Source: an uncultured Mucilaginibacter sp. (lineage in GTDB: Bacteria > Bacteroidota > Bacteroidia > Sphingobacteriales > Sphingobacteriaceae). Taken from it: 64,000 bases of DNA. Position numbers and translations under genes: made by a program. The notes beneath the pieces are model-generated. The model was not told where the DNA came from. It saw only the letters and a list, made by a program, of their open reading frames with translations, and searched no databases. This document shows positions 1 to 8,477 of this stretch, one piece after another (within the stretch, counting starts at the first letter, position 1; each line of letters starts with the position of its first letter). Where the stretch lies: the NCBI GenBank assembly GCA_903891475.1, contig CAITEP010000008.1, positions 1 through 64,000 of the forward strand, read 5' to 3'.

Positions 1-46
1 ACAGTTCAAACACGCCTTTTTTTGACGATTTCATATAACAAAAAAA

Positions 47-72
47 GCAAATTGAAATCAATTTCAATTTGC
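47..72. terminator. Perfect 12-bp inverted repeat, terminator-like
   Basis: A perfect 12-base stem (47-58 with 61-72) with a 2-base spacer is preceded by a run of A, which reads as a T-run on the minus strand. It could back up the rpsA terminator or end a gene left of the window. The owner is unclear because no gene lies between it and position 183. Confidence 0.4.
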
Positions 73-182
73 TCCTTATATCTTGTTGTAAAACAGATTA
101 TTACAAAGGTTTTACCAACTATTTTTGTCTATTAAATCAAATCTTTAATATCAGTTTTACCGTTCATATTCGTAAAATAAAA

Positions 183-214
183 AAAGTCCTTTTCGATTAC
201 TCGAAAAGGACTTT
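183..214 (-). terminator. rpsA intrinsic terminator
   Basis: A perfect 14-base stem (183-196 with 201-214) has a TTAC-type 4-base loop. On the minus strand it is followed by a T-rich tract. It begins about 20 bases past the rpsA stop codon, which is the expected place and polarity. Confidence 0.8.
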
Positions 215-235
215 AAAGGAAATAATTTATAAAAA

Positions 236-2197
236 TTATGCTTCTTCTTCAGTAGCAGGTTTTTTAGTTGCTTTACGCGCTTTGCTTTCGGCACCTTCCA
301 TTTGCTCTTTCAATTGTGCTAGAACGCTCAAATCACCTAAGGTTGATTTTTCAACAGATTCTTTCACTTTCTTCACAGCATTGTTAGCGGCTTTAGCTTC
401 TTTTTTACGGGTTTCAAATTCTTGAACCCTAGCTTCAGCACGTGCTTCTTCCCAAATACGTGAATGAGAAATAACAATACGTTTATTTTCTTTGTTAAAC
501 TCAATTATTTTAAACTCAACAGCATCGTCAGCTTTTAAAACTTTACCGTCTTCTCTCACCAAATGCTTGGTTGGAGCAAAACCTTCAACACCATAAGGAA
601 GAGCAACAATGGCACCTTTTTCAGTTACTTTTAATACGGTACCTTCATGTACTGAATCAATAGTGAAAATGGTTTCAAAAGTATCCCAAGGGTTTTCTTC
701 CAATTGTTTGTGACCTAAGCTTAGCTTGCGGTTTTCAACATCAAGTTCTAAAACAACCACGTTTAATTTTTCACCAACTTTGGTAAATTCATTAGGGTGG
801 TTTACTTTTTTAGACCATGAAAGATCTGAAATATGTATCAAGCCATCAATTCCGTCTTCTAACTCAACAAACACACCAAAGTTGGTCATGTTTTTAACTG
901 AAGCTATGTGTTGCGTACCTACTGCGTAACGAGTACCAGCATTTTGCCAAGGATCAGGCGTTAATTGTTTGATGCCTAATGACATTTTACGCTCGTCGCG
1001 GTCAAGTGTCAACACCTGTGCTTCAACCTCATCTCCTACCTTAAGGAATTCCTGAGGGTTACGTAGGTTTTGAGACCATGACATTTCCGAAACGTGTATT
1101 AAACCTTCAACACCCGGAATAATTTCAAGGAATGCGCCATAATCGGCAACGGTAACAATTTTACCTTTCACTTTCGAACCTACGATGATGGTATCATCAA
1201 GGCTTTGCCAAGGGTGAGATGTTAATTGTTTTAAACCTAAAGCTATACGTTTTTTCTCATCATCAAAATCAAGAACAACAACATTTATTTTTTGATCTAA
1301 TGATAATACTTCGCGTGGGTGCTCAATACGTCCCCATGAAATATCGGTAATGTGTAGTAAACCATCAACACCGCCAAGGTCAATAAATACACCGAAGTCT
1401 GTAATGTTTTTAACAGTACCTTCGAGCACTTGACCTTTTTCAAGACGGGCAACAATTTCTGTTTTTTGGTTTTCTAAATCGTCTTCAATCAATACTTTAT
1501 GCGATACTACCACGTTTTTAAATTCGTGATTGATTTTAACAACTTTGAATTCCATTGTTTTGCCCACATAAACGTCATAATCCCTGATAGGTTTAATGTC
1601 GATTTGTGAACCTGGTAAAAAGGCTTCAACGCCCATTATATCTACAATTAAACCACCTTTAGTTCTGCTCTTCACAAAACCAGTGATGATTTCATCATTA
1701 TCCAATGCGGAATTAATACGCTCCCATGATTGTTGAGTTTTTGCACGTTTGCGCGAAAGCACTAACTGACCGTTTGCATCTTCTTGCGATTCAACAAAAA
1801 CTTCCACGGTATCACCAATTTTTAAATCTGGTGTATCACGGAATTCAGACACTGAAACTAAACCATCCGATTTAAAACCGATGTTCAGCACAACGTCTTT
1901 AGAGTTTACGTTTACAACTGTACCAGTAATGATTTCGCCTTTGGTAATAGAGCTAAATGTACCATCGTACAATTTCTCCATTTTTTCGCGATCCGAATCA
2001 CTGTAGTTGCCGAATTTTTTTTCATCAGCATCCCAGTCAAAATCTGATTGAGAGGATGTGATTTTTGATTTGATCTCTTCGATAGAGATTGAATCAGCTT
2101 CTGATTCAATAGTTTCTTTTTCTTGGGTTGCTGTAATTACATCTAATTCAGCTTCCTTAGCTTTAAGTTCTTTTTCTGCTTCCTGTTTTTTTGCCAT
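236..2197 (-). CDS. rpsA: 30S ribosomal protein S1
   Basis: Ribosomal protein S1 binds mRNA on the small subunit and helps initiation on weakly structured or Shine-Dalgarno-poor leaders, which matters in Bacteroidota where such leaders dominate. The 653-residue product has an acidic N-terminal extension and then successive S1/OB repeats. Several carry the typical block of a VxxxxxFGVFVDL-like strand, a DGLLHI/EGLIHVS segment and a final RKMSLGIKQL-type strand. The C-terminus is Lys/Ala/Glu rich. I chose the ATG at 2197 (MAKKQEAE) because an upstream in-frame TTG at 2242 lies inside the -7 promoter box. An AGGAG-like site precedes the chosen start. It is monocistronic, with its own promoter and terminator. 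Confidence 0.93.
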   Translation of the reverse strand: MAKKQEAEKELKAKEAELDVITATQEKETIESEADSISIEEIKSKITSSQSDFDWDADEKKFGNYSDSDREKMEKLYDGTFSSITKGEIITGTVVNVNSKDVVLNIGFKSDGLVSVSEFRDTPDLKIGDTVEVFVESQEDANGQLVLSRKRAKTQQSWERINSALDNDEIITGFVKSRTKGGLIVDIMGVEAFLPGSQIDIKPIRDYDVYVGKTMEFKVVKINHEFKNVVVSHKVLIEDDLENQKTEIVARLEKGQVLEGTVKNITDFGVFIDLGGVDGLLHITDISWGRIEHPREVLSLDQKINVVVLDFDDEKKRIALGLKQLTSHPWQSLDDTIIVGSKVKGKIVTVADYGAFLEIIPGVEGLIHVSEMSWSQNLRNPQEFLKVGDEVEAQVLTLDRDERKMSLGIKQLTPDPWQNAGTRYAVGTQHIASVKNMTNFGVFVELEDGIDGLIHISDLSWSKKVNHPNEFTKVGEKLNVVVLELDVENRKLSLGHKQLEENPWDTFETIFTIDSVHEGTVLKVTEKGAIVALPYGVEGFAPTKHLVREDGKVLKADDAVEFKIIEFNKENKRIVISHSRIWEEARAEARVQEFETRKKEAKAANNAVKKVKESVEKSTLGDLSVLAQLKEQMEGAESKARKATKKPATEEEA

Positions 2198-2239
2198 TAA
2201 ATAAATTTTCTCCTTTTCCCAATTTGTTAATTGGGACTG

Positions 2240-2267
2240 CAAAGGTAGGGATATAATTTTAATCCAA
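2240..2267 (-). promoter_or_regulatory. rpsA promoter, TTG-N17-TACCTTTG
   Basis: On the minus strand TTG (2267-2265), exactly 17 bases, then TACCTTTG (2247-2240) matches the Bacteroidota vegetative consensus TTG-N17-23-TAnnTTTG. It places the transcript start close to 2233, about 35 bases upstream of the ATG at 2197, and rules out the in-frame TTG at 2242 as start. Confidence 0.75.
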
Positions 2268-2389
2268 AAAAATTAATTTACTGTTAAACAGGTATTTTTA
2301 TTATATTTTTTTCAAAAATTCTTAAATTAAAGGGTCGCAAAACCAAGTAAATGCCAAATTAAAGAAAATCGGATCAAAAAGGACTACAG

Positions 2390-3739
2390 CTATAACCCAC
2401 TATCATCCAAGGCAAAAACGTTTTTACGGCTATTCCATTTACCTTTTGTAAAATCTGGGAATTGCTGGGGCATGTTACCTTCTGCTATTGATTTTTCGGA
2501 TAATGGGGTGATAACGCTCATGGTTACAGAATCATAAACATCAATTGGGGTTTGTTTTTGCTGTTTAACTGCTTCCACAAAGGCATTAAATACAAACCAA
2601 TCCATACCACCATGCCCTGCTCCTTCTGCCTTATTTTCATATTTTTTCCACAGCGGGTGATCGTATTTTTTAAACCAGTCATCTACCCCATCCCATTCAT
2701 CTTCATTTTTTGATTGATGGTCGATATAAACACTTTTGTTTACATCCATCCATAAGCCTTTTGTGCCTTGTACCCTAAAACCTAATGAGTATGGTCGTGG
2801 TAAATGCGTATCATGCGATAGCATAACTGTTTCGCCATTGGCACAGTTAATCATGGTGGTTACCACATCGCCATTTTTATAGTTCAGCTTCGCGTTTTTA
2901 TTACCCGGTGCCAGTTCTTCTACATAAGCTGCCAATCCACGTGCTTTTGAGCTAAACGAAACCAAATTGGTGAAGCGGTTACCTCTGTTTATGTTGGCAT
3001 ATTGCAAAACTGGACCAGCTCCATGTGTTGGGTAAATATCACCATCGCGGTCAATATTAAATTGTGTGCGCCATTGCGCTTCACTTAAGGCACCAGCCCC
3101 AAATTCCACCCCATGCCCATAAAAGTGTTGGCCATCATTAAACAAAACCCCACGTAAATTATGTTGGTAACCACCTTCAAAATGAATAAGCTCACCAAAT
3201 AACCCTTGTCTGCTCATATTTAATACTGCCATTACATCACGGCGATAGCAAACATTTTCTAAAGTCATGTACGGCATCCCTGTCAACTCGCTGGTTTTAA
3301 CTAAATCCCAATGCTCCTCTAAAGTTATACCTGCAATCACTTCGCAACCAACATATTTACCTGCATGCATGGCATCAATTGCTTGTTGATAATGAAATTG
3401 CCAGGGCGAAGCAATGATAATGGCATCAATTTCCTTTATATCAAGTAATTTTTTGTAAGCATCCAAACTACCTGTAAATTCCTTTGGTAAAGGCTTGCCG
3501 GCTTTTACAAACTGCTCTCTACAATATTTTAAAGAGCTTTCCTGAGGGTCGCATACGGCTACAATTTCAATATCATCTCTCATAAGCCCTTCACTTATGT
3601 GACTACGGCCTCTAAGGCCTACTCCTATATAACCTAGCTTAATTTTTTCCTTTTTTATAGCAAATAAGCTGGCGGTAGGTATCACGGTTAAGCTTGCCGC
3701 GGTAATTGTGCCCTGTTTTATAAACTCTCTTCGATGCAT
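2390..3739 (-). CDS. GH109-type Gfo/Idh/MocA enzyme (alpha-N-acetylgalactosaminidase family), Tat-exported
   Basis: This is a member of glycoside hydrolase family 109, NAD-dependent enzymes with a Gfo/Idh/MocA fold whose founding members remove alpha-linked N-acetylgalactosamine. The 449-residue length is usual for the family. Visible are a twin-arginine signal (MHRREFIKQG), a Rossmann motif GYIGVGLRG at residues 36-44, and family blocks ENVCYRRDVMAVLNM, GGYQHNLRGV, THGAGPVLQYANINRGNRF, LGFRVQGTKGLWMDVNK and GAGHGGMDWFVFNAF. It stands alone between rpsA and a divergent small gene. I infer a periplasmic location from the Tat signal. Substrate range in this family varies, so the GalNAc assignment is less sure than the family. 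Confidence 0.85.
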   Translation of the reverse strand: MHRREFIKQGTITAASLTVIPTASLFAIKKEKIKLGYIGVGLRGRSHISEGLMRDDIEIVAVCDPQESSLKYCREQFVKAGKPLPKEFTGSLDAYKKLLDIKEIDAIIIASPWQFHYQQAIDAMHAGKYVGCEVIAGITLEEHWDLVKTSELTGMPYMTLENVCYRRDVMAVLNMSRQGLFGELIHFEGGYQHNLRGVLFNDGQHFYGHGVEFGAGALSEAQWRTQFNIDRDGDIYPTHGAGPVLQYANINRGNRFTNLVSFSSKARGLAAYVEELAPGNKNAKLNYKNGDVVTTMINCANGETVMLSHDTHLPRPYSLGFRVQGTKGLWMDVNKSVYIDHQSKNEDEWDGVDDWFKKYDHPLWKKYENKAEGAGHGGMDWFVFNAFVEAVKQQKQTPIDVYDSVTMSVITPLSEKSIAEGNMPQQFPDFTKGKWNSRKNVFALDDSGL

Positions 3740-3940
3740 AATTTAAAATACGAATTGTTTATCAAAATTTTATAGCTATAAATCTATCATTTAAAATCAT
3801 AAATATTTAGCCTATATAAAAAGAATTTGAAAGTTTATTTACTTCCTCATACAAGAAATTACAATGTAGCAATTCGAAATTTTCAAAATAATTATACCTT
3901 TACAGCAAATAAAATATTTATTGATTTTATACTTTTTAAA

Positions 3941-4156
3941 ATGAAAATTACTAGCATCTTACTTTTTATTTCAGGTGTAATATTTACCATCTATTGCATA
4001 ACTTATTTTAATCCAAGAATAAACGCCGCCGATTCTGACCCTATGACAGTAAGTCCAAGCGGTACAATGATAGCAGAATGGCCAATTTTTATTGGAATTA
4101 TTTTAATTTTTGTAGGTGGGGTATTTTTTTATGTTAGCCAAACCGAAAAGAAATAG
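3941..4156 (+). CDS. Small two-helix membrane protein
   Basis: A 71-residue protein of no recognised family. It has a hydrophobic N-terminal helix (residues 4-22), a polar loop containing DSDPMTVSPSG, and a second helix (about 46-64) ending in a short basic tail. The open frame extends upstream to a TTG at 3827, but the upstream part is AT-rich and compositionally poor. The ATG at 3941 puts a normal membrane protein directly after the start. A TACCTTTA sequence at 3895-3902 resembles a -7 box. Function unknown. Confidence 0.5.
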   Translation: MKITSILLFISGVIFTIYCITYFNPRINAADSDPMTVSPSGTMIAEWPIFIGIILIFVGGVFFYVSQTEKK

Positions 4157-4516
4157 CCAAGTTAGGTTTGTTGATTTTGGTAAAATATTTCAGGCAATTA
4201 TAATATTAATTACATTCGCGTGTTACATTTAGCTCAATTCGGAAAAAGCTATTAATACCAAATCTCCTATGTAATAGCGTTGTTATTTTTGTTTATTCAG
4301 AAAAATAAACAAAAACTTATTGTGATGTTTGCAACAAAAACTTGTAATTTTCAATAAGCTTTACGTAAATACATTTGGTAACTTTTTTTATAAGGCTTTT
4401 GAATAAATACTAATTTAGAACTTCAATTTATAAAATGCTTTGTAAGATTGATGAAATTTTATTCAAAGAATAATAAATTCAAAAAAATAAAGTTAACTAA
4501 AAATAACAATTTACGA
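4157..4516. other. Intergenic AT-rich region with one inverted repeat
   Basis: No gene is visible in this stretch. It contains a perfect 12-base AT-rich inverted repeat (4287-4298 with 4305-4316, 6-base loop) without a clear T-run. It may be a weak terminator for the small membrane gene or a leader structure of the protease gene. Confidence 0.4.
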
Positions 4517-5644
4517 ATGAAAAAACATTACAATTTAACTAGATTAAATTTTCTTTTGATCGCTTTATCTATTACTGCTCTGGTTTCTTGTCACAAGGGT
4601 AATCAAGTTTTACCTACAAACGCAACACCAATTAAAATTGGACTCTATGAATATAGCGGACAAGGATCTGATTATACAAATTATACTTATTACGAATCTG
4701 ATATTCCAATTGCTACTATTGGTAATCAAACTGTAAATTATCAAATAATATTTGATACAGGTTCGGGAGGTATGGTTATTGATGCTGCAAACCTTATTCC
4801 TGCGTCAATGATAACCACTAACGGATTTAATTTTACTGGCGATTCAACAGTAGTAAACGGAATAACTATAACCAATCAAACCGGTACTATAAAATATGGA
4901 GCGAATGATGCTACTGCAGATAAGGTTTACGGAAACCTTGCCTATGCACAGGTAACTATTGGCGATCAAAATGGATCAGTAGTGGTGAAACGACTTCCAT
5001 TTTTATTATATTATAAAGCAGTAAATTCAAGTAATGTATCTTATCAAGCACATTTCTTTGATATTTTTGGTTCGTCAGAAATTTACGACTTAAATTTTGC
5101 AAACAATGTAAATTTAACATCGCCTTTTAGTTTTTGCACCTATGGTACGGGCTTAATAAATGGATTTAAACTCGCTGCTGTAGATGGATCGCAGTTTTCA
5201 TCATCAGGTACTTACGTGGCTGGGGCAATTACTCTAGGATTGACCTCTAATGATCTTTCAGCAAGCTCCGGTTTTATATTGAATCCTATTTCATTTAATG
5301 CCACCTATGGGTATTTTCCATATATATCAGGAATCGTGAATTATAAATCCTCACCAATTTCAACACATCTACTTTTCGATACCGGGACTAATTTCAGCAG
5401 TATAATAGATGATCCAAACTTTACAGGAACTGGTTTTTCGCAAATAAGTCCAAATTCATCCGTTACTGTTTCTACTAATTCAGGGTTTAATTATAATTTC
5501 ACAGTTACTAGTTCTACCAACCTGTCATTTGTTGAAGCGGCAACAAATGGTTTTAGCCAAAGTATAATGGGGATCGAGTATTTTTTCAAGAATGAGTTCT
5601 TGTGCGATTTAAAAAACCACCAAATAGGTTTAAAAAATAATTGA
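4517..5644 (+). CDS. Pepsin-like aspartic protease lipoprotein
   Basis: A 375-residue predicted lipoprotein (lipobox ALVSC, Cys at residue 25) with two aspartic-protease catalytic motifs. FDTGSGG has its Asp near residue 80 and FDTGTNF has its Asp near 288. The roughly 208-residue spacing and the FDTGS/FDTGT pair fit the two-lobed pepsin (A1) plan rather than a single-lobe retropepsin. After the first motif a segment with KYGAN and GNLAYAQVTIGD resembles the pepsin flap and following strand. I chose the ATG at 4517 because it gives a clean lipoprotein signal; the frame also opens at 4448. A terminator follows. Family assignment is by motif only. Substrate unknown. Confidence 0.65.
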   Translation: MKKHYNLTRLNFLLIALSITALVSCHKGNQVLPTNATPIKIGLYEYSGQGSDYTNYTYYESDIPIATIGNQTVNYQIIFDTGSGGMVIDAANLIPASMITTNGFNFTGDSTVVNGITITNQTGTIKYGANDATADKVYGNLAYAQVTIGDQNGSVVVKRLPFLLYYKAVNSSNVSYQAHFFDIFGSSEIYDLNFANNVNLTSPFSFCTYGTGLINGFKLAAVDGSQFSSSGTYVAGAITLGLTSNDLSASSGFILNPISFNATYGYFPYISGIVNYKSSPISTHLLFDTGTNFSSIIDDPNFTGTGFSQISPNSSVTVSTNSGFNYNFTVTSSTNLSFVEAATNGFSQSIMGIEYFFKNEFLCDLKNHQIGLKNN

Positions 5645-5667
5645 TTTTGAGCTAAATTAAAATTTCA

Positions 5668-5706
5668 AAAAACGGTTATAATTTAATAATAATTCCGACC
5701 GTTTTT
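5668..5706. terminator. Bidirectional terminator between convergent genes
   Basis: A 9-base stem AAAAACGGT / ACCGTTTTT (5668-5676 with 5698-5706) has a 21-base loop. A-run and T-run flanks let it serve both the rightward protease gene and the leftward barrel gene. Confidence 0.6.
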
Positions 5707-5738
5707 ATTATTGTTTTTTATGATTTAGAAATTTATCC

Positions 5739-7022
5739 TCAAAATACCTCTCCCAAATTCACAAATACACCTCTCGAGCCATTGGTACCAATACCATAAT
5801 CAATACCCAGATTTGTATTTGATTGTTTATTTATTTTTATGCGAATACCACTACCATAGCCAGGAATAAAGGAATTTAGGTTTTTGGTAATGCTATGCGG
5901 GTAACTTTCAAGATTGCCAAATACAACCCCACCAATTAAACCATTATTAGTTAATGTGAATCTGTACTCCCCTTCCAAATAAATCATATTACGTCCTCTA
6001 AATCGATCAATTGGATAGCCTCTGCCTGTATTGTTGTAGGTATCATTACCCACACTCGGTAAATCAAGATAAGGAGGAGTACCATTCAATATAAGCCAAG
6101 TATAGCTCCAGAACGCCAATACATTGCTGGAGTTTTCTGACAGTTTAAAATACTTGCGTACATCAAGCTGTAGGCTTGTCCATTTAGTATCGCTACCCAA
6201 AAATTTAAAATTATCGCGAAAGATTAAGTTAGTATATAAGCCCCCTAGAGGATTAATGGGGTTAACCCTGTTATCAAATAATAAACCTATATTAATACCT
6301 GATGAATGTGATTCAGGTTTTTTAATGTATTTATTAAAAGTAGATGCCGCTAATTGATTTGTTGAACCTGTTTTAATGATGTTGAAATGGTAATCCAAAT
6401 CATAGCCTCCCCCTGCATAAAAGTTTTTTACTACCTTTTTTAAGAAAGTCTGATAAAATCTGATATAATTAAAATCGATACTATCTGCATTTGTACTTTT
6501 TGTTGCATTGCCTAAGCCATATGTTACATCGGGGTATTGATTAACCCTTAAATCGGTCACAATTTTCCATTGGTCGTTTTTAGTCCATATGTTCGATTGA
6601 GTGATAAAGGTTTGCTGACTATGCGAATCGTAAAAAGCTTGCAAATTAATTACTGATTCATTTCCCTTGTGCGAGGAATCAGTGTAAAATGTAGACACAC
6701 TACTTGCCCCAATAGTGAAGCCAGTAGATAAAGTATAGCCTGCTGTTGGAACTAAGGAAATAATTAATTTTTTCTCGTGTTTTTTTGCGGGGTTTTTTCT
6801 TTTAAATAATCGGCTAATATAATCGCCTAAATCGCGCTGTTTGGATGAATCAATATTTGAGGTATCCTTAAAATTAAATAAATGTTCAAAATTTGTGGCT
6901 GTTTTGCTTGCCAATGAATGATTAGGTAAAATGCAAAACAAAATAAGAATACAAAATGGAGTAATGGGAAATAAATTAAATTTTAAAGACTTAGGTTGTA
7001 AATAGATTAAAGGTATCCCCAT
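5739..7022 (-). CDS. BamA/TamA-like outer-membrane beta-barrel protein
   Basis: The product is about 427 residues and resembles the C-terminal surface-antigen (Omp85) barrel of BamA/TamA, without visible POTRA repeats. It shows an N-terminal hydrophobic signal region, a basic pre-barrel segment rich in Lys, alternating barrel strands, a block resembling NPINPLGGLYTNLIFRDN, a RFRGRNMIYLEGEYRF-type strand and a terminal Phe (GEVF), the typical outer-membrane sorting residue. The ATG at 7022 is preferred over an in-frame TTG at 7064. It may be a stand-alone patatin-type or lipid-related barrel. The role is not shown by its neighbours. Confidence 0.7.
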   Translation of the reverse strand: MGIPLIYLQPKSLKFNLFPITPFCILILFCILPNHSLASKTATNFEHLFNFKDTSNIDSSKQRDLGDYISRLFKRKNPAKKHEKKLIISLVPTAGYTLSTGFTIGASSVSTFYTDSSHKGNESVINLQAFYDSHSQQTFITQSNIWTKNDQWKIVTDLRVNQYPDVTYGLGNATKSTNADSIDFNYIRFYQTFLKKVVKNFYAGGGYDLDYHFNIIKTGSTNQLAASTFNKYIKKPESHSSGINIGLLFDNRVNPINPLGGLYTNLIFRDNFKFLGSDTKWTSLQLDVRKYFKLSENSSNVLAFWSYTWLILNGTPPYLDLPSVGNDTYNNTGRGYPIDRFRGRNMIYLEGEYRFTLTNNGLIGGVVFGNLESYPHSITKNLNSFIPGYGSGIRIKINKQSNTNLGIDYGIGTNGSRGVFVNLGEVF

Positions 7023-7115
7023 TGTTTGGTTAAAATTGGTTGAAAATAAATAAAACTGCTTCAAAATTTAGCTTGATTACGAAAAAAGCAGGTATTTTGT
7101 TTTATTTTTATTTGA

Positions 7116-8459
7116 CTATAAAACCAAGTAATAGTTTAAATTGATTAAATCTGTTGGGATATTTGTTTTGTTCCATGCATCATGAATAACTAAGGCCGCT
7201 CCTAATGCGGATGCTTGTGCCATGGTAGCTGAAAAAACTTCCATTTCATTAAAAACTTGTGCCAACATATTCATGAATAAACTGTTTTTACTAAATCCAC
7301 CATCTACAAAAATGCGCTTAACATTGCTGTTTTTAAGTATCAATTTGGTAGATATATATTGCTTGTTTACCAAGTAAATCATTAAACCATAGTAGGCCTC
7401 CTCGTAGGTTGAAAATGTAGTTAAATCCAGCTCTTCAAAACTCAAGTTTGATTTGTAATTTTTATTTATTTGGTTACATAATGCAAGACTAAACTTTACC
7501 TCTTGATAAGTTGTAACATCCTGATTAAAGTGTTTGGCAATACGGTCGCATTGTTGTTGGTGCATTTGTCCTAAAAACAAGCGGGAAGCTTTAACAGGTT
7601 TACCTTGATATTGAAAATAACTAAGACAATCTTCCTTCAATTCCTCAACCGTTAGCGTTGAATGATTGAATGGGTTTAAACTAATACTCCAGGTACCGGT
7701 AGATATTAAAATAAATGGCTCTTGAAAGTTCATTAAATAAGGCACCAATGCAGCCGAACTATCATGCATACCTATGCCAACATTTATTCTTTTGCTATTG
7801 TAATCAATTTTAGCAGTTTGTGTGGCATTTTCTATTGGCGCTAATTTCTCAAGTAAACCTTTATCTTCAGCCCATTGGTGGTATTGATGCTTTGAAAAAT
7901 CCCATAATGCTGTATGGCAGCCAATGCTGGTAATTTCTGAACAGTATTTGCCAGTTAACAAAAAGCTCAGATATTGTGGCAAATGCAAAGCAAATTTCAG
8001 CTTATTAAAAACTTTGTGGTTTTCATTTTTTAACCTATATAGTTGTAGTCCTGAATTTAAGCTACCTAAAGCTGGCGAGGCTGTTTCGGTACTTAATGTT
8101 TCTTCGCCACCGTATTTATTATATAGCTCGCTACTTAGCTTTACAGGATAGGGCTTTAGGTAATTATATAATGGACTGATGGGTTTTTCTTTATCACCCA
8201 TATTTACAAAACTGGCACCATATGCCGAGAAATTGATGGCCTTTATTTCAAATTCAGTATGCTTAATTGCCTCGTTTAATGAATCAAAAATAAAACTGTT
8301 TAAGCTTTGCAAGTTTTCGCATGGGAAGCCATCTTCATCAGTTATTTCATCTAAATGAACTGATTTTTCAAAAACAATATGGTAATTCTCATTAAACAGA
8401 AATAGCTTCTTATTTGTTTTTCCAATATCAAATATGGCTATCACCGGAATATGATTCAT
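7116..8459 (-). CDS. FGGY-family sugar kinase, probable L-rhamnulokinase
   Basis: Predicted to phosphorylate L-rhamnulose to rhamnulose 1-phosphate using ATP, the step between the isomerase and aldolase encoded just upstream. The 447-residue protein has the FGGY N-terminal phosphate-binding start (FDIGKTNKK, residues 10-18), an ISTGTWSISLNP segment and the C-terminal GGFSKNSLFMNMLAQVF block seen in FGGY kinases. It is the last gene of the rhamnose operon, 18 bases after the isomerase gene. It is more divergent than enteric RhaB, so I leave the symbol open. L-fuculokinase-like activity is possible, but the context favours rhamnulose. Confidence 0.85.
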   Translation of the reverse strand: MNHIPVIAIFDIGKTNKKLFLFNENYHIVFEKSVHLDEITDEDGFPCENLQSLNSFIFDSLNEAIKHTEFEIKAINFSAYGASFVNMGDKEKPISPLYNYLKPYPVKLSSELYNKYGGEETLSTETASPALGSLNSGLQLYRLKNENHKVFNKLKFALHLPQYLSFLLTGKYCSEITSIGCHTALWDFSKHQYHQWAEDKGLLEKLAPIENATQTAKIDYNSKRINVGIGMHDSSAALVPYLMNFQEPFILISTGTWSISLNPFNHSTLTVEELKEDCLSYFQYQGKPVKASRLFLGQMHQQQCDRIAKHFNQDVTTYQEVKFSLALCNQINKNYKSNLSFEELDLTTFSTYEEAYYGLMIYLVNKQYISTKLILKNSNVKRIFVDGGFSKNSLFMNMLAQVFNEMEVFSATMAQASALGAALVIHDAWNKTNIPTDLINLNYYLVL

Positions 8460-8477
8460 AAACCTAATATACAGTAA

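Noticed and set aside
69-425. Rightward open frame of 118 codons
   Set aside because: Antisense to the C-terminal end of rpsA and to its terminator; no family features.
3827-3940. N-terminal extension of the small membrane protein from a TTG
   Set aside because: AT-rich, no signal or conserved features; ATG at 3941 gives a sensible membrane protein.
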